Part shown: positions 1-25,809 of the stretch, in pieces | Layout: each line of letters starts with the position of its first letter | Position numbering within the stretch: position 1 is the first letter of the stretch | Assembly: GCF_003597395.2 (NCBI RefSeq) | Contig: NC_133770.1 | Span: forward strand, 408,047 to 472,046 | From: Chelonoidis abingdonii | Lineage: Eukaryota; Chordata; Testudines; Testudinidae | Direction of reading: 5' to 3' | Length of the DNA stretch: 64,000 bases | Notes under the pieces: generated by a model | The model's input: only the letters and a program-made list of their open reading frames with translations | What the model was told of the DNA's origin: nothing | Database searches by the model: none | Made by a program: the position numbers and the translations under genes

Positions 1-3000
1 GTAATAGAAAATACTGGGAGGTGATTTGGGCCTGTGGCTCTAGCTTTGCACACATTTGTTTTATCCACCAGCACATTTTAAACATTTCAATTAAACACAA
101 ACAATTTAAAACCAAAAACAATCGGGGTAGTAACATTAGTACGTCAGTGGCTGTGGGAGACCCTCCAGAAAATATATTATACCAGTGGTAAGATGTTATG
201 TCTTTCTGCAGTGGCAATTCTTAACATGTCCCCTTTTGCGTGTATAATATGAATGGTCCCGTTTCCCACATTGTTTTGTTTTTTTTCTAGGAACCATGTT
301 ACCTTTTTACCTTTTTAACAGATGATTGGTAACTGTTTGCCATTCAATGCCAAGATTGATAGAGAACTCAGCTAAATCAGTGCTTACAGTAAGCTGAGAC
401 TTCCTTTTTTTGTTGTTTTTGTGGCAAATAGTAAATGTGATTATTGGGAAACACAGTACTTACATAACATTTACATTTGTCTTCTGGTGGGTTGTTAATA
501 CTTTTATCCTTTTAAAACACTTTCCCCCAAGAATTAACACATACACATAGCCCATTATACAGAACTTTGGTCTCATAATTCATTTTATCCCACATACAGG
601 ATTCTAGTGAAATGTCTTTAATACAGGGCTTTGGAGCAACAGGCATGGCTAAGCATACCCACTTGGTACAACCCTCTGGAGTCCAATAGTTTTCCTTTCT
701 CCCCAGCCCACTGGCTTGAGGTCCAGGGCAGTCAGAGAGATCTCAGGTGCAGTCTGGGGAGTGGGTTAACCTTCCATATCTTTGCTTCCAGAGCCTGTTG
801 GTGTGCAATTTTAACAACAATTTCTTCACTTAACAAATTTTTTCTCACCGTACTGGAGACATACTGCATTTATTTATATTAATAGGTATCAAACAATGAT
901 TTTTCCTTTGCTTTAACAGATGCATCAAAACCTTAATATTTTCTGATATAACCCAAAACATCTTATGTTCTAAATATCTGCATTTCAGTACATTCCATAG
1001 CTATTGCAGTATGTTTTTTTACTTTCATTTGTTTTTGTAATAGGTTGTTCTGTAGCTGGTATTAGCTTTTTCTGATTTTCTGAAAGACAAAAATAACATT
1101 TTCTCTACCCCTTTCGGGGTGGCATTATTGCTTAAAAGATTCCTTTCTTTTACAAATACCCTGCTGATTGCAGGCAAAACAGAGGAATTACCCCCATGTT
1201 TTCCTGTTGTTGTTGTTTTTTTATAGGCAGGCCAGGTTTTAATGGCTTCTACTTTTTAAGGGTTATGGGGAAATTATTTCACTGTTTAGTCATTAAATCC
1301 ATGAGGTGGTGTACCTCAGTTTTTCCTCTTATATAGCAGACCAAGTTTGTAATGTTTTTCCTGCTGTGTTAAGCTTTAAGTTTATTCACAGGTAATAGCT
1401 GAGAAGCATCATTACCGTATTACCTTAAAGGATTTTTCCAAAAATCATACACACTATACGTTGTTACAGGGGTACTTACTAACATTAAAATTATTTCAAT
1501 GTTTAATATTAACAATAACATTTAGCATCACATCTCTTAAAGGGATCTTATTATACCATGTCTTTTATTTAGGCAATTTCTTTTGTGCTGGCAGTTCTCA
1601 CCTTCCTTTAACAGTTAGATAATTTGCATCAACACAGGCTTGCCTTTTGGATTAAAAGCCATCAGCAGAGCTCAGAGACTCTGGGTATGGCTACACTTGA
1701 AATTTCAAAGCGCTGCCATGGCAGCGCTTTGAAGTGCAAGCGTGGTCGGAGCGCCAGCGCTGGGAGAGAGCTCTCCCAGTGCTGCACGTAAACCACATCC
1801 TCTATGGGTGTAGCTTGCGTGGCACTGATTACACTGAGGCTTTACAGCACCTGTGTCTTGCAGTGCTCAGGGGGGTGTTTTTTCACTCCCCTGAACGCGA
1901 AAGTTGCAGTGCTGTAAAGTGCCAGTGTAGCCATACACTCTGTCTTAAAAGGGACACAATCAACTTCCGCCAGAGTTTTGATTTCTTTCCACTTTCAACT
2001 CCTGCTTACAAAACACACAGAGATCTAAGAAAGAAAAAACAGTCTATTGCGGCTCTTTTTGGAGCCCTAATAGTATTTGAATTCAGTAGCAAGTTTTATT
2101 TGCATTTCTTTTACCTCTTTCTACAATATACCCTGCACATGTCCTAGGGAAAATGCACATTTCTTCTATACTACAACTTTTTTAAACATTAGCCATATCA
2201 ATTTTTACACAAGGTGTAACTGTTTCTTTTGTTCTTACAGAGTTTTCATGTACCCTTATCAAAGTGACAGTCTGATTACACAGAGCCATTTTAAGGCTCA
2301 GTGTTTTTAACATTGCTTCTTTTTGTTTTGTGCACCTCACCTCTGCTGTTGCTTCAGAGGGGCACTGTTAATTTCTTATTCTTTCACTACAGCTCTTATC
2401 TGCTATTGTTACAAAAAAAACCAAACAAACAAAAAAGACTCAGAATCTCTCCCTATTCTCCTGATTTTGACTGCCCTATTGCAGCCATGACTTGGTCTTT
2501 ATTTAAAAACATTTTAAATTTTTGTAAAGAATCAAGTTACCCCTTAAGGGTTAAATGCTAAATCCCAAAGCCAAACACACTAATTACCTGTGTCTTGCAA
2601 AAGGTCTGTCAGTTTTGCAACTTTGAATTAAAGAGTCAAATGAATTTTTAGTGGCATTAAAAACAAAAACAAAACCAATTATCTCACACCTAGAAAACAG
2701 GAGTTTTACAAACCAGATGTGTTGGTTTAGATTCTTAGAACTTACATATTTTCACAGACAAATAGATACATACACATTTTCTTTTCCTTAACATTCCTTT
2801 ACACTGCTTTGTTTTTACATAGCTGTATATATATTGGATTATTTACAGGCATTCTCTTCTGGAAAAGGGCCCATTTTCCCTTCAGAATGGCTGCAAAGAA
2901 ACCAAGAATTCTCTCTCTTTAACATGGTCCTTTTTAACATTTTCCACAAAGTTTAACTGCTTAATTCTCTCCAGCCTCTGTAGAGTTAACTTTTCACTCT

Positions 3001-3390
3001 CTTTCCTTAAATCACTTGTTTATCTCCCAAAATGACACCTTTATCAAACTCAGATTTCACCATTTTAAGTATTGTTCCAGGGGTTCATGCCTGCACTTAC
3101 TGCTTTTCTTACTCCTGACACTATTCCCTTAGGGCTTTCAACCTGTTTTTCAGTTTTTTTATCTGTTGCTTGCCTGCTTGTCTGGGCCCAATCCTGCTTT
3201 TTTCCAATGAACCCGTTTTGTGAGTGCTATTGTGGTCACTTCACAATTTTGAAAGAAATGTTTAAGGAAAGGGACCAGGAAGGGTGGGGCTAGTTGAGGA
3301 GCCCACCCTCCTTGCTGAATTGGTAGTGGAACACTAAAGAATCAGTTTTTGAGGCAGACAACAAAGGGGAACAGAACAAGGGGCTTTTTG
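1..3390. other. AT-rich stretch without a recognisable gene
   Basis: T-rich on + and therefore A-rich on -. The + strand reading frames are short and look random. Some - strand stretches (for example near 300-620) are open for 20-35 codons and contain cysteines, which would suit decayed interior sequence of the antisense endogenous retrovirus that begins at 4,760, but I cannot assign them to pol or env. A MITE sits at 1,684-1,936. If the IQCA1L 5' exons lie upstream, this is intronic. Confidence 0.4.
1684..1936. mobile_element. MITE with TATGGCTACACT terminal inverted repeats
   Basis: Left end GTATGGCTACACTTG and right end CCAGTGTAGCCATAC are inverted repeats about 250 bp apart. The same six bases, ACTCTG, flank both sides (1678-1683 and 1937-1942), which looks like a target duplication or part of one. 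The interior is GC-rich and palindromic (AAAGCGCTGCCATGGCAGCGCTTT region) and encodes nothing. This is a non-autonomous DNA transposon; the superfamily was not determined. Confidence 0.65.
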
Positions 3391-3396
3391 TCCTTT

Positions 3397-3842
3397 TTAC
3401 AATGAGATGGGAGTATGAAGGGGGTTGGATCGATCCGGGTTTGGAGAACGGGTAAAGGGGAGCGCTCGGTCTGGTGGTGGAGAGGAGGCTTTTAATAAAG
3501 CTTTTAACTTATTATTTGAATATTTGAGAGAGGCGAGTTTTGATTTTGTCCACCTACGATTTGCCTCTTCCCACCACTGCATGAAACAATTAACCTCTCC
3601 TTTAGCCAATTTAGTTTTAGGTTGGCCAAGTTTGTCCTTTAAGATGTCCACTCGGTCTTTGTTCCAAGATTTTAACAGTGGCCACTGAGTTTTGGATCCC
3701 CCTGAGTTAGCCTAGACCATTTTTCCAGAAATTTACAGGAGTCTGGACCCTTTTTACAGGAGTCCGGACCCATCCTAAATACATAAAATGAGCCAGCGTT
3801 TCGTTTAGGGAACTGTCCCGACTTAGACGTCTGGTTACCCAT
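3397..3842 (-). pseudogene. endogenous retrovirus gag, N-terminal remnant
   Basis: On the minus strand an ATG at 3,842 begins MGNQTSKSGQF, a glycine-2 N-terminus suited to myristoylation, as in retroviral matrix proteins. It lies about 520 bases downstream of the primer-binding site, where gag is expected. The frame is broken near 3,655-3,672, and a second - strand frame (3,397-3,651) continues with basic, tryptophan-containing sequence. No capsid, nucleocapsid, protease or polymerase is recognisable further on. The copy is inactive. Family is probably gamma- or epsilon-like, judged only from the primer site and Gag start. Confidence 0.5.
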
Positions 3843-4358
3843 ACAGGAGGACTTCACACACCAATCACACAAGAAGGAAATTCGGGTTCGTCAGAGCGAT
3901 GCCCAGTGCAACACACAAAAGGAGCCCACAGGCTACTGCCTCAATCGCCCTTGCTTTCACACCAAGGGTTTTACCCAAAGTGCGGTGCGGCTGCGATTGT
4001 GCAGATTCCACTCACTCAGACCGCGGGGACAGGAACCCCTTGGTCGGCCGATCCCCGGACAGAGACGGCACCCAGACTCAAACACTCCACAGGAGGACGG
4101 GATAGACACAGAGACAGGACAGTCCTCAGTCCGGACAAAACACAAAAATAATTACCTGACGAGATTCCTGATGTCAGATCCCGGGATCCCTATCAGAACA
4201 GAGTGGGAACCAACAGGTTCAATGGCATATACTTCACTGTGGTTGTGCGTCTTTCCGTTCTAGTGGAGGATCACTCGGGCCAAATGCCCAGGTGCTGGCT
4301 GCCACGGTCATCCTAGAAAACGGTCAGGAATCACACAGGCCCAGTGAAGACGGTTGCC

Positions 4359-4376
4359 ATCTCGGTGGGACCTCCA
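4359..4376 (-). other. retroviral primer-binding site, tRNA-Thr type
   Basis: Read on the minus strand this is TGGAGGTCCCACCGAGAT, the complement of a threonine tRNA 3' end, starting 3 bases after the LTR ends. It fixes the orientation of the element (minus) and marks the LTR at 4,380-4,760 as the 5' LTR. Confidence 0.6.
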
Positions 4377-4379
4377 AAT

Positions 4380-4760
4380 TGTCAAAGTTAGACTCAGGAC
4401 TCACAGTTTGTCAGACCACTCTGTTTTATTAGCACAGCGATCTGCTAATACACCCAGATAATATGAGCACCATGCAAGACACAAACCATCTTATTTATAC
4501 AGATAAAAGGGTGAGCACTTAACAAGATAACAAAGGAAGTAGAATCTGATAAGTTTACCTGGGCTAGGCATGCATATCTTATTTCCTTACTAACTATTAC
4601 CGATCTTCTGTTAATGTTTCGCCATTAGCACCCTTGTTTATGCCTAATGTTTCTTTTCCTGGCACCTGTATTTCAACATTTTTTATTTCTGCTTAAAGGT
4701 ACATACAACATTTCTTTAATCCATTCTTATTTTTACAATATAATTCATTCTACTTTCACA
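4380..4760 (-). mobile_element. 5' LTR of antisense endogenous retrovirus
   Basis: A 381-bp stretch beginning TGTGAAAGTAG and ending CTTTGACA on the minus strand (TG...CA), followed directly by the primer-binding site and leader. Its interior is AT-rich. No second LTR is seen, so the 3' end is either upstream of base 1 or lost. Confidence 0.6.
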
Positions 4761-6060
4761 TCATCGGTTGGATAGTGATTCCCATTGCCTGTGTGCAGCC
4801 CTGCACCATCCCCCTGGCTCTTGGAGTACCCTGCCTGCCCCCTCTGCACCATGGAGCAACTTTGGTTAAGGCTGCCTAAGCCAGAGTTCCCTCATTGCTC
4901 CATGAAAGCTGGTGAGTCACATGGTACCAGCACCCTGCTTTGGCTCTGGCTGCTCAGTCCTCTCTGGTAATGAGACAGCCTGGTTCTTCCAACATTCCTC
5001 GCTCTCAGCTATTCCTGTAGCTAACACAGGCACCTGGTGCGGGGTAGGCAGGGGAAAGGGTGGGGTGCATTGATGCTGGAACCAAGGGTGCTGGAGGGGT
5101 TGCCACACCCCCTGGCATGAAGTGGTTTCCATCATATACAGGGTTTACAGTTTGGTTCAATGGCTCTTGAGCACCCCCGCTATACAGCAGCCCTGGTAGA
5201 GTGGAGAGGATCAGGCTGCAGGGTGGAGAGGCTGGGGTATGCAATGGGGAGATTGACGTGTGGGGAGTTGGCTGCAGGGGGGAGGTCAGGAGTGTGGCTG
5301 CAGGGCGAGGAGGGAGCTACACGATGGCAGAAGTTTTCTCTGTTTCCTTGAGGATTTTCCTGCCTAGATTTGTGCTGTGTGCAAGGGAAGCAGAGAGCTC
5401 CTGGGTTTGCCGAGTGGCCGTGGGGTGGGATGGGGCGGGGTGGGGCCAGGCAGTCGGAGAGTAGCCCCTGTGAGGAATGGTTGGTGTGGGCTGCACGCCG
5501 CTTTCCCATTAGCGAGTGTTTAGTTCAGCGTTTTAAATAATTGTGTCCTCAGAATGATATTTAAAATCCATTTGGGAGGCAATGAGGCAGGAAAGTGCCT
5601 GTGCCATTGTGATGACGCCACGCGGGAAGCACCACACATGCATATTATAAGCTCATTACGGGGTAATTTACACACGCACTGCTCGCCTTTGCACACAATT
5701 TCTCCCTGATGCTGCTAATGTCCCTTCCAGGTCGCACACTCTCCCGGCTTGTTGTCACCCAGTTCTGCTGCCTGCACTCAGAGGAGCAGAGACTGGGGCA
5801 GGGGAAACAAAGGAGCAAGGCCAAAGCAGCGTTAGGGGCCCACTACTGTGGCAGGAAATGTAGGCTCTGAGATACATCCAGCAGGTGCTAATGGCTCTGA
5901 CATCCCCCTTGCAGGCCCCCAAGCTGACCCCTCCCCCCGGTCAGTACAGGGCTGCGCCTGTGCCCTTGTGCCCCGTCCTGCTCGCGCTCCCCTCCAGCTT
6001 GGTCAGTTCAGGGGTGTTCCCATCTTCCTGCCCTCCATCTTTCTGGACCTTCCTCTGCAG
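4761..6060. other. non-coding interval with candidate conserved block
   Basis: No exon could be supported here; in particular no IQ motif reading was found. Most of the stretch is GC-rich and featureless. About 5,515-5,720 differs: unique, AT-richer, with ATTA/TAAT homeodomain-type cores (TTTAAATAATTG, CTCATTACGGGGTAATTT) and TGATGACG, and is listed as a candidate regulatory block. Confidence 0.4.
5515..5720. promoter_or_regulatory. candidate conserved non-coding element
   Basis: Unique-looking sequence without repeat hallmarks, with several homeodomain cores (ATTA/TAAT), an ATGCATATTATAAG segment and a CRE-like TGATGACGCCAC. It lies about 350 bp before the first recognised IQCA1L exon. Regulatory function is inferred only from composition. 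Confidence 0.2.
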
Positions 6061-20548
<14,488 letters not shown>

Positions 20549-21216
20549 TGCTGGTGGAGAGGCCGTGCACATCCCTCCTCCAGCCTTTATGCTCTAGGGC
20601 CCTTGGGGCAGGGCAGCTCCATAAAGTCAACTTATTCTTCGTCCCGCCTGTCTGTGCAGAAACAAGTCTGTGTGCCTCGATGGGAGTGAGTAGGGGGAGT
20701 GCAAACGCACATGTGGGGCAAACCGGGGTGGGGGGTGTCTGTGCATGTGAGTCTGTGTGTGTGTGTGTCTTTGTGAGCCTGGGGCGTTGTGCATGCATGT
20801 GGTGTGTGTGTGCATGCGCGCATGTAGGGGCATGGATGCGTGTACCCTGGGGGGTTCTGCATGCATACATAGGATGAGCAAGAGCGGTGCATGTGGGGGT
20901 GAGACAGAGCCAAGAACTACACCTGGAATGGCAACCGGGAGCATGCTGGGGATCTGCCCAGATCCTGGCTCCAGGGGTAGCCCTGCCCAGCTCCAGTCTG
21001 AGGCGGCCCTGCCCTGGTCTGGGTCACTGCCCTCGTGCAGCTCTGAAAGGGAATGAGCCCCCTGCCCCTGAGCCCAGGCAGCTCTGAGCTGTGCACACAG
21101 ATGCCTCTACTCCAGAGAATGGGGGGCAGCCCCTCCCTCTAGGGTTCTGGGTCCCTCTGCTCAGCTCCCATCCCCTGAACCCTGCATGCAGCTCTGGGTC
21201 CCCAGTCCCTGGGAAG
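20549..21216. other. IQCA1L 3' flank with GT-rich low-complexity tract
   Basis: Contains the 3' untranslated region and, at about 20,735-20,860, an imperfect TGTG/TGCATG-rich tract. No gene or other repeat was recognised. Confidence 0.4.
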
Positions 21217-21224
21217 CGGGTGTC

Positions 21225-21347
21225 TAGGGTGACCAGATGTCCCAGTGTTACAGGGACAGTCCCGATTTGGGGGTCTTTTTCTTATATAGGCTCCTATTAC
21301 CTCCCACCCCATCCCAATTTTTTTATACTTGCTGCCTGGTCACCCTA
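21225..21347. mobile_element. hAT-type MITE, TAGGGTGACCAGATG family (123 bp)
   Basis: Ends TAGGGTGACCAGATG and CTGGTCACCCTA are inverted repeats. The flanks CGGGTGTC and GGGGTGTC (21217-21224 and 21348-21355) form an 8-bp target duplication with one mismatch, the hAT size. The interior contains CAGGGACAGTCCCGAT and a TATATAGG segment. Confidence 0.8.
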
Positions 21348-21355
21348 GGGGTGTC

Positions 21356-22257
21356 CCCATCCCTATAGGGAGCTGGGGACGGACACACATGCACACGGGA
21401 CACCATGCTCCTCTCTTCCCCCTCCCCTCAGACCTTGCACTCAACTCTGGGGCTCTCGGTCCTCACATGGAGGGAGCTCCAGGAGGGTATCACCGTGTGT
21501 GGGGACAGGCTGCAGAGCCTCAAGAAGGGAGAGGAGCTGGGGTCTGACTAGCCCATGGGGTGTGAGTGACGGAGCAAAGGGGGGAGAACACCAGGCACTG
21601 CTGGTTACTGGACTATGCCACTAGGAGGTGATGGAAGCTGCATTACTCCAGCCATTTAAACTGGATACAGCCCTGGGTAGCTCTGTATTTGCGAGAAGTA
21701 GGGGGGTGGGGGCCTCTTCTGGCCAAATTCCTGCCATAGTGGCTCAGCTAGTTCGCAGCACATTCTCTGCAGGGCAGTGGCTCACTTGTGTGTCTGTCAC
21801 TGCCAGCACGTACCTGACAATGAACAGTAGGGATGGAGCAAGGTGTCTCCTAGATTGCATGGGAGCTCCCAGTGGGCTGTGCCTCTGTCCACTACATTGT
21901 CACTGGCCGTTTGCAGTGGTTCCGAACTTCCACAGGCCAATTCCCCTTGCGCTGGGATTCTCCAGGCAGAAGAGTGGCCCAGAAGTGCATTTTTTCCCAT
22001 TATTATTATTATTTTAAAGTTTGGGCAAAATCAGTTCATCCTAGTTAAAGTTAAGTGGGGCACGGAAGATACTTCTGCATGCTTCGGTCAGAAGTGGGCT
22101 TGGGAACTCTCAGCTGTCTGGCTGTAGGAGCTGTGACTCAGCTGGGCTTGTAGAACTCAATGAACCTCTGGAGACAAGCCAGCTTTGAGAGAGTCAGTTC
22201 AGTAATTGCCAGGTTCATACTTGCCTTAGCAGAGCTTTCTAGTTTGGTTTCTGAAAG
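21356..22257. other. intergenic sequence, unassigned
   Basis: Between the MITE and the next repeat. No exon, no clean repeat ends. A short ATT triplet run occurs near 21,999-22,012. Confidence 0.35.
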
Positions 22258-22910
22258 ACAAGGTCAGGGAGGGAATATCTTTTATTGGACCAAATTCTGT
22301 CAGTGAGAGAGACGAGCTTTCAAGCTACACTGAACTCTTCTTCAGGTCTGGGCAAGGTGTAAATGCTGCATCAACGCAACCACACTGACACAGCTGTGCA
22401 GCTGCAGTGCTTAAGGGCATGTCTACACATACAGTGATGCAGCGCGTCTGGTGAAGACACTCAATGCCGACGAGAGACAGTGCTGCTGTCAGTATAATAA
22501 AGCCACCTCTGTGAGCAGTGGTAGCTGTGTCGGTGGGAGAAGCTCTCCCGGCAACAGCATTGGGCACACCCTGGTTCTGTCAGTGTAACTTACATTGTTT
22601 GGGGGATGGTTTTTTCACACCCCGAGCGACATAGCCTAGGTGAAGATGCTCCTATGCCAACGGGAGAGCTTCTCCCATCGGTATGGTTCATCTGCCTCCC
22701 TGAGAGGCGGTAGCTGTGTCAGCCGGAGAAGGTCTCCAGACTTTTCACACCCCTGAGCGACATAGTTATAGTGACCTAGATCTGCAGTGCAGACCTGGCC
22801 TCAGAGCACACAGCTCAACGCAAGCTGGAACAGACTGTTTAGCATAAGTAGTTAACACGTCTTTCAAGGGACCATGCAACGTGAAGATGCTTTGAAGCAA
22901 AATCTTTTCT
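22258..22910. repeat. interspersed repeat interrupted by a MITE
   Basis: The TATCTTTTATTGGACCAAAT ... CTTCTTCAGGTCTGGG stretch (22,275-22,358) is a repeat I recognise as common in turtle and crocodilian DNA. Its continuation GACTGTTTAGCATAAGTAG appears after 22,806, so the GTCTACACA-type MITE at 22,416-22,805 was inserted into it. The tail resembles Penelope-like 3' tails in layout, but no coding part is present. Confidence 0.5.
22416..22805. mobile_element. MITE, GGGCATGTCTACACA family
   Basis: Left end GGGCATGTCTACACATACAG and a right end containing GCAGTGCAGACCTGGCC are imperfect inverted repeats about 390 bp apart, with an internal inverted repeat around GAAGCTCTCCC / GGGAGAGCTTCTCC. A second host repeat resumes on the far side. 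Confidence 0.6.
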
Positions 22911-22915
22911 GTTGC

Positions 22916-23742
22916 TGTCATAACTATAAAGGGAAGGGAACAGCCCTTCTGTGTACAATACTATAAAATCCCTCCTTGTCAGAGACACCAAAATCCTTTT
23001 ATCTGTAAAGGGTTAAGAAGCTCAGGAAACCTGGCTGACACCTGACCCAAAAGACCAATAAGGGGACAAGATACTTTCAAATCTTGGTGGGGGGGGGAGG
23101 CTTTTGTTTGTGCTTTTTGTTTTGGGGGTTGTTCGCTCTTGGGACTAAGAGGGACCAGACATCAGTCCAGGCTCTCCAAATCTTTCTGAACCAGTCTCTC
23201 ATATTTCAAACTTGTACGTAATAGCCAAGCAAGGCGTGTTAGTTTTATTGTTGTTTTCTCAACTTGTAAATGTTCCTTTTTGCTGAGAGGATTTTACCTC
23301 TGTTTGCTGTAACTTTGAACCTAAGGCCAAAGGGGGTTTCTCTGGGCTGTTTGAATCTGATTACCCTGTAAAGTTATTTTCCATCCTGATTTTACAGAGA
23401 TGATTTTTACCTTTCTTTCTTTAATTAAAAACCTTCTTTTTAAGAACCTGATTGATTTTTGCTGTTTTAAGATCCAAGGGGATTGGATCTGGACTCACCA
23501 GGAATTGGTGGGGGAAAGGAGGGGGGATGGTTAAATTCTCCTTGTGTTAAGATCCAAGGGGTTGAATCGGTGTTCACCAGGAACTCTGTGAAAAAGTCTC
23601 TCAAGTCTATCTAGAGAAGTGAGTTAGTACTGGAGAGTGGTGGCAGCAAGACCAGATCTAAGTTGGTAGTTAAGCTTAGAGGTGTTTATGCAGGTCCCCA
23701 CATCTGTACCCTAAAGTTCAGAGTGAGGGAGGAACCTTAACA
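22916..23742 (+). mobile_element. solo LTR of an endogenous retrovirus (family E)
   Basis: 827 bp, TGTCATAACTATAAAGGG to GGAACCTTAACA, flanked by a perfect 5-bp duplication GTTGC (22911-22915 and 23743-23747). A TATAAAA box at about 22,964 on + gives the orientation. It lies between IQCA1L and ASB10. Confidence 0.85.
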
Positions 23743-23747
23743 GTTGC

Positions 23748-24326
23748 TTTGTCTAGAGTGATTCCCAGTGGCTGTTGTTTCCCTCTCACCATGGCTGGAG
23801 CCGCTTGAACAGCTTATTCAGCTTGTGGTGTCCCAGCTAAAGATGCCATGAGCCGAGGAGAGCCTGACAGCTCAGCAGGGTGTGTGAGCTGTCAGGCAGC
23901 AGAGCAGATAGCCCAGGCTAGTTCCTAGATGCTTCACAGGGGCCAGCTCCCATTCCTACCTTTTTCCTTTAGAACAAACTCACATGAGAAATACATGCAA
24001 AAAATAGTTTTCCTGCCTTGTGAGGCTGCAGAGTCAGCACAGCCAGGCCAGGCCACAGAGCCACCCCAGCACATGGCCCACCTGGGGTGCCCTCCTTGGC
24101 ATCATGTCTCTGACTGGGTGGGCATTGGCAGCTGCATCTCTCTCACCCTGAACCAGGTCATGTCATTGAGATGGCTGCTGTGTTCTGGTGTGACAACCAA
24201 ACGGAAAAGCCCTTTAAAGCCCTGGTGGTTTCCATAGGAACTTCTCCCTTCTGAAGCAGCTGGGGAGAAATGGTTTCCTCCCTTTCCTGGGGGCTGGATT
24301 TGGATACTGCACAGAAATGGGCTGGC
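23748..24326. other. intergenic sequence, unassigned
   Basis: Between two solo LTRs. No gene or repeat was recognised. Confidence 0.35.
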
Positions 24327-24331
24327 CCCTC

Positions 24332-24710
24332 TGTGATGGAGTAGGGGCTGTCTGCATGGGGGATGGGAGAGCAGGGGAGGACTTTAGGGGATGGACAATA
24401 CCTGAGCCTGTAACCTGGGAGGTCAACACTTTTGCCTGGGAAGCTAAACAAAGGAAGGGGCCGGCAGGAGGGGGTTAGTTTCAGTTTGGTTTTGGGGCTG
24501 TGTGGGTGGAATTCAGGGTATCCTAGCTGGGATCCAAGCACCCTGAACCCCCAGAAGGACTCAGTGGAGGGGTCCTGACTGTGCCTGCAAGCTCTGCTGT
24601 AACCTGTGTTCCTCTTGTCCAATAAACCTTCTGTTTTACTGGCTGGCTGAGAGTCACTGTCAGTCCCAGGAAGAGGGGTGCAGGGCCGGACTCCCCCACA
24701 CTCCATGACA
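24332..24710 (+). mobile_element. solo LTR, Gmr1-like family A
   Basis: 379 bp, TGTGATGGAGTAGGGGC to CACACTCCATGACA, with a perfect 5-bp duplication CCCTC (24327-24331 and 24711-24715). CCAATAAACCTTCTG supplies AATAAA on +. Intergenic, about 0.8 kb upstream of ASB10. Confidence 0.9.
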
Positions 24711-24715
24711 CCCTC

Positions 24716-25341
24716 CCTTCCCCTCAGCAGACCTCTGAGACCATAGGGCCTGGACTGGAGTGCAGGGTTCCCGGAGGGGTCTCCTGAGAGTCCCATAGAG
24801 TGTGTCCCTTCCCTGCATTTGGAAAGAGGCTGCAATGCACAGTCCTCATGTTCCCTGCTCCCCACTACTGCCCAGTCCCACACCCCCTAGGTAAGGTCTG
24901 TTCACCGCACTGCCCCAGTCAAGTCTTGCCCTAGTATTGCCCCCCCCCCCCCATCTCTCTGGGGTCATCCCTACTCTGCTGCTCTATATCCCAGGTGCCA
25001 TACGCCGAGGGTAAAGGACCTGGTCCTGGCATTGCCCCCAACTCCTGTCTCAGATGCACCCCCCCGCCCCCCTGGCTTGCTGCTCCTGCTTTGCACCACA
25101 TTTCCAGAGAGATCTGGGCCAGGCTGGCTCTGCTCGGTGGTGCACATTCCTGGGTGCTGTGGGCATGACTCCTCTGTCCCTGTACCCACTGCCCAGGGAC
25201 AAAGGGAAAGAGTCTGCACTGCCCTGTGCTAGCCAGGGAGAGTGAGCAGTCAGTGGCCTGCCCCTCGCTCAAAGTGACCCTGGAGATCAGTGCCAGCAGC
25301 GGAGGATAAACAAACTCTGGTGGTAGGTGCTGCCAAGGGCG
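24716..25341. other. ASB10 upstream region
   Basis: No repeat recognised apart from a C homopolymer at 24,941-24,952. Probably holds proximal regulatory DNA of ASB10, judged only from position. Confidence 0.35.
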
Positions 25342-25353
25342 CTATTTATAAAG
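25342..25353 (+). promoter_or_regulatory. ASB10: TATA box overlapping a MEF2-type site, ASB10 promoter
   Basis: CTATTTATAAAG fits a TATA box and also the MEF2 consensus YTAWWWWTAR. It lies about 166 bases before the chosen ATG, a plausible distance for a TATA box with a short 5' UTR. A MEF2 site would fit striated-muscle expression; this is inference from one motif. Confidence 0.45.
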
Positions 25354-25517
25354 GCTGAGTCAGGCCTGTGCCTGATCCAACCAGCCAGCCCTGAGCAGCC
25401 TGCATCTGGGAGCAGCCCAGCAAGGACACGCCACTGAGCCAGGAGCTCTGGGGCTGCAGCAGCAGCAGCCAACTGCCACTTTATAAAACCAAGGCTCACC
25501 CTGTGCGTCTCCTCCCC

Positions 25518-25809
25518 ATGACAGGCTACCACTGCCCCTTTAGCTCTGCACTGCAGCCGGACGAGGAGCTGGTGGGCAGGTGGACACACACCAGGCACAT
25601 GGACCAAGGCCTGGCGGCCCCAACGCCCAGGGACTGGGGATTCCGCAGCAGCCGCATGGAGCCGATCGAGTGCAGAGATGTGTTGGTGCAGAATGCACTC
25701 TTCACCGGGGACCTGGAGGCGGTGCGGAAGCATTTCACCGACAGCGCTGCCGTCAACCTCATCATTGAATCCAAGGGTGACGAGCTCCGGTGGACCAGCT
25801 GGAAACTTG
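25518..25809 (+). CDS. ASB10: ASB10 exon 1 (coding)
   Basis: ATG in CCCCATGACAGG; donor CTTG|GTGAGA. Encodes the divergent N-terminus with IECRDVLVQNALFTGDLEAV and a helix that ends WTSWKL-G. The first intron, 5.8 kb, is filled with repeats. Confidence 0.85.

Noticed and set aside
5848..6060. Continuation of the first IQCA1L exon upstream to an ATG at 5,848
   Set aside because: The frame is open, but the translation does not resemble the family, and a good acceptor (CTTCCTCTGCAG) stands at 6,060.
20735..20860. Frames of about 100 codons on both strands in the GT-rich tract
   Set aside because: Cysteine/histidine-rich translations of a TGTG/TGCATG low-complexity tract.
25503..25517. Start of ASB10 at 25,503
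   Set aside because: The codon is GTG; the first in-frame ATG is 25,518.
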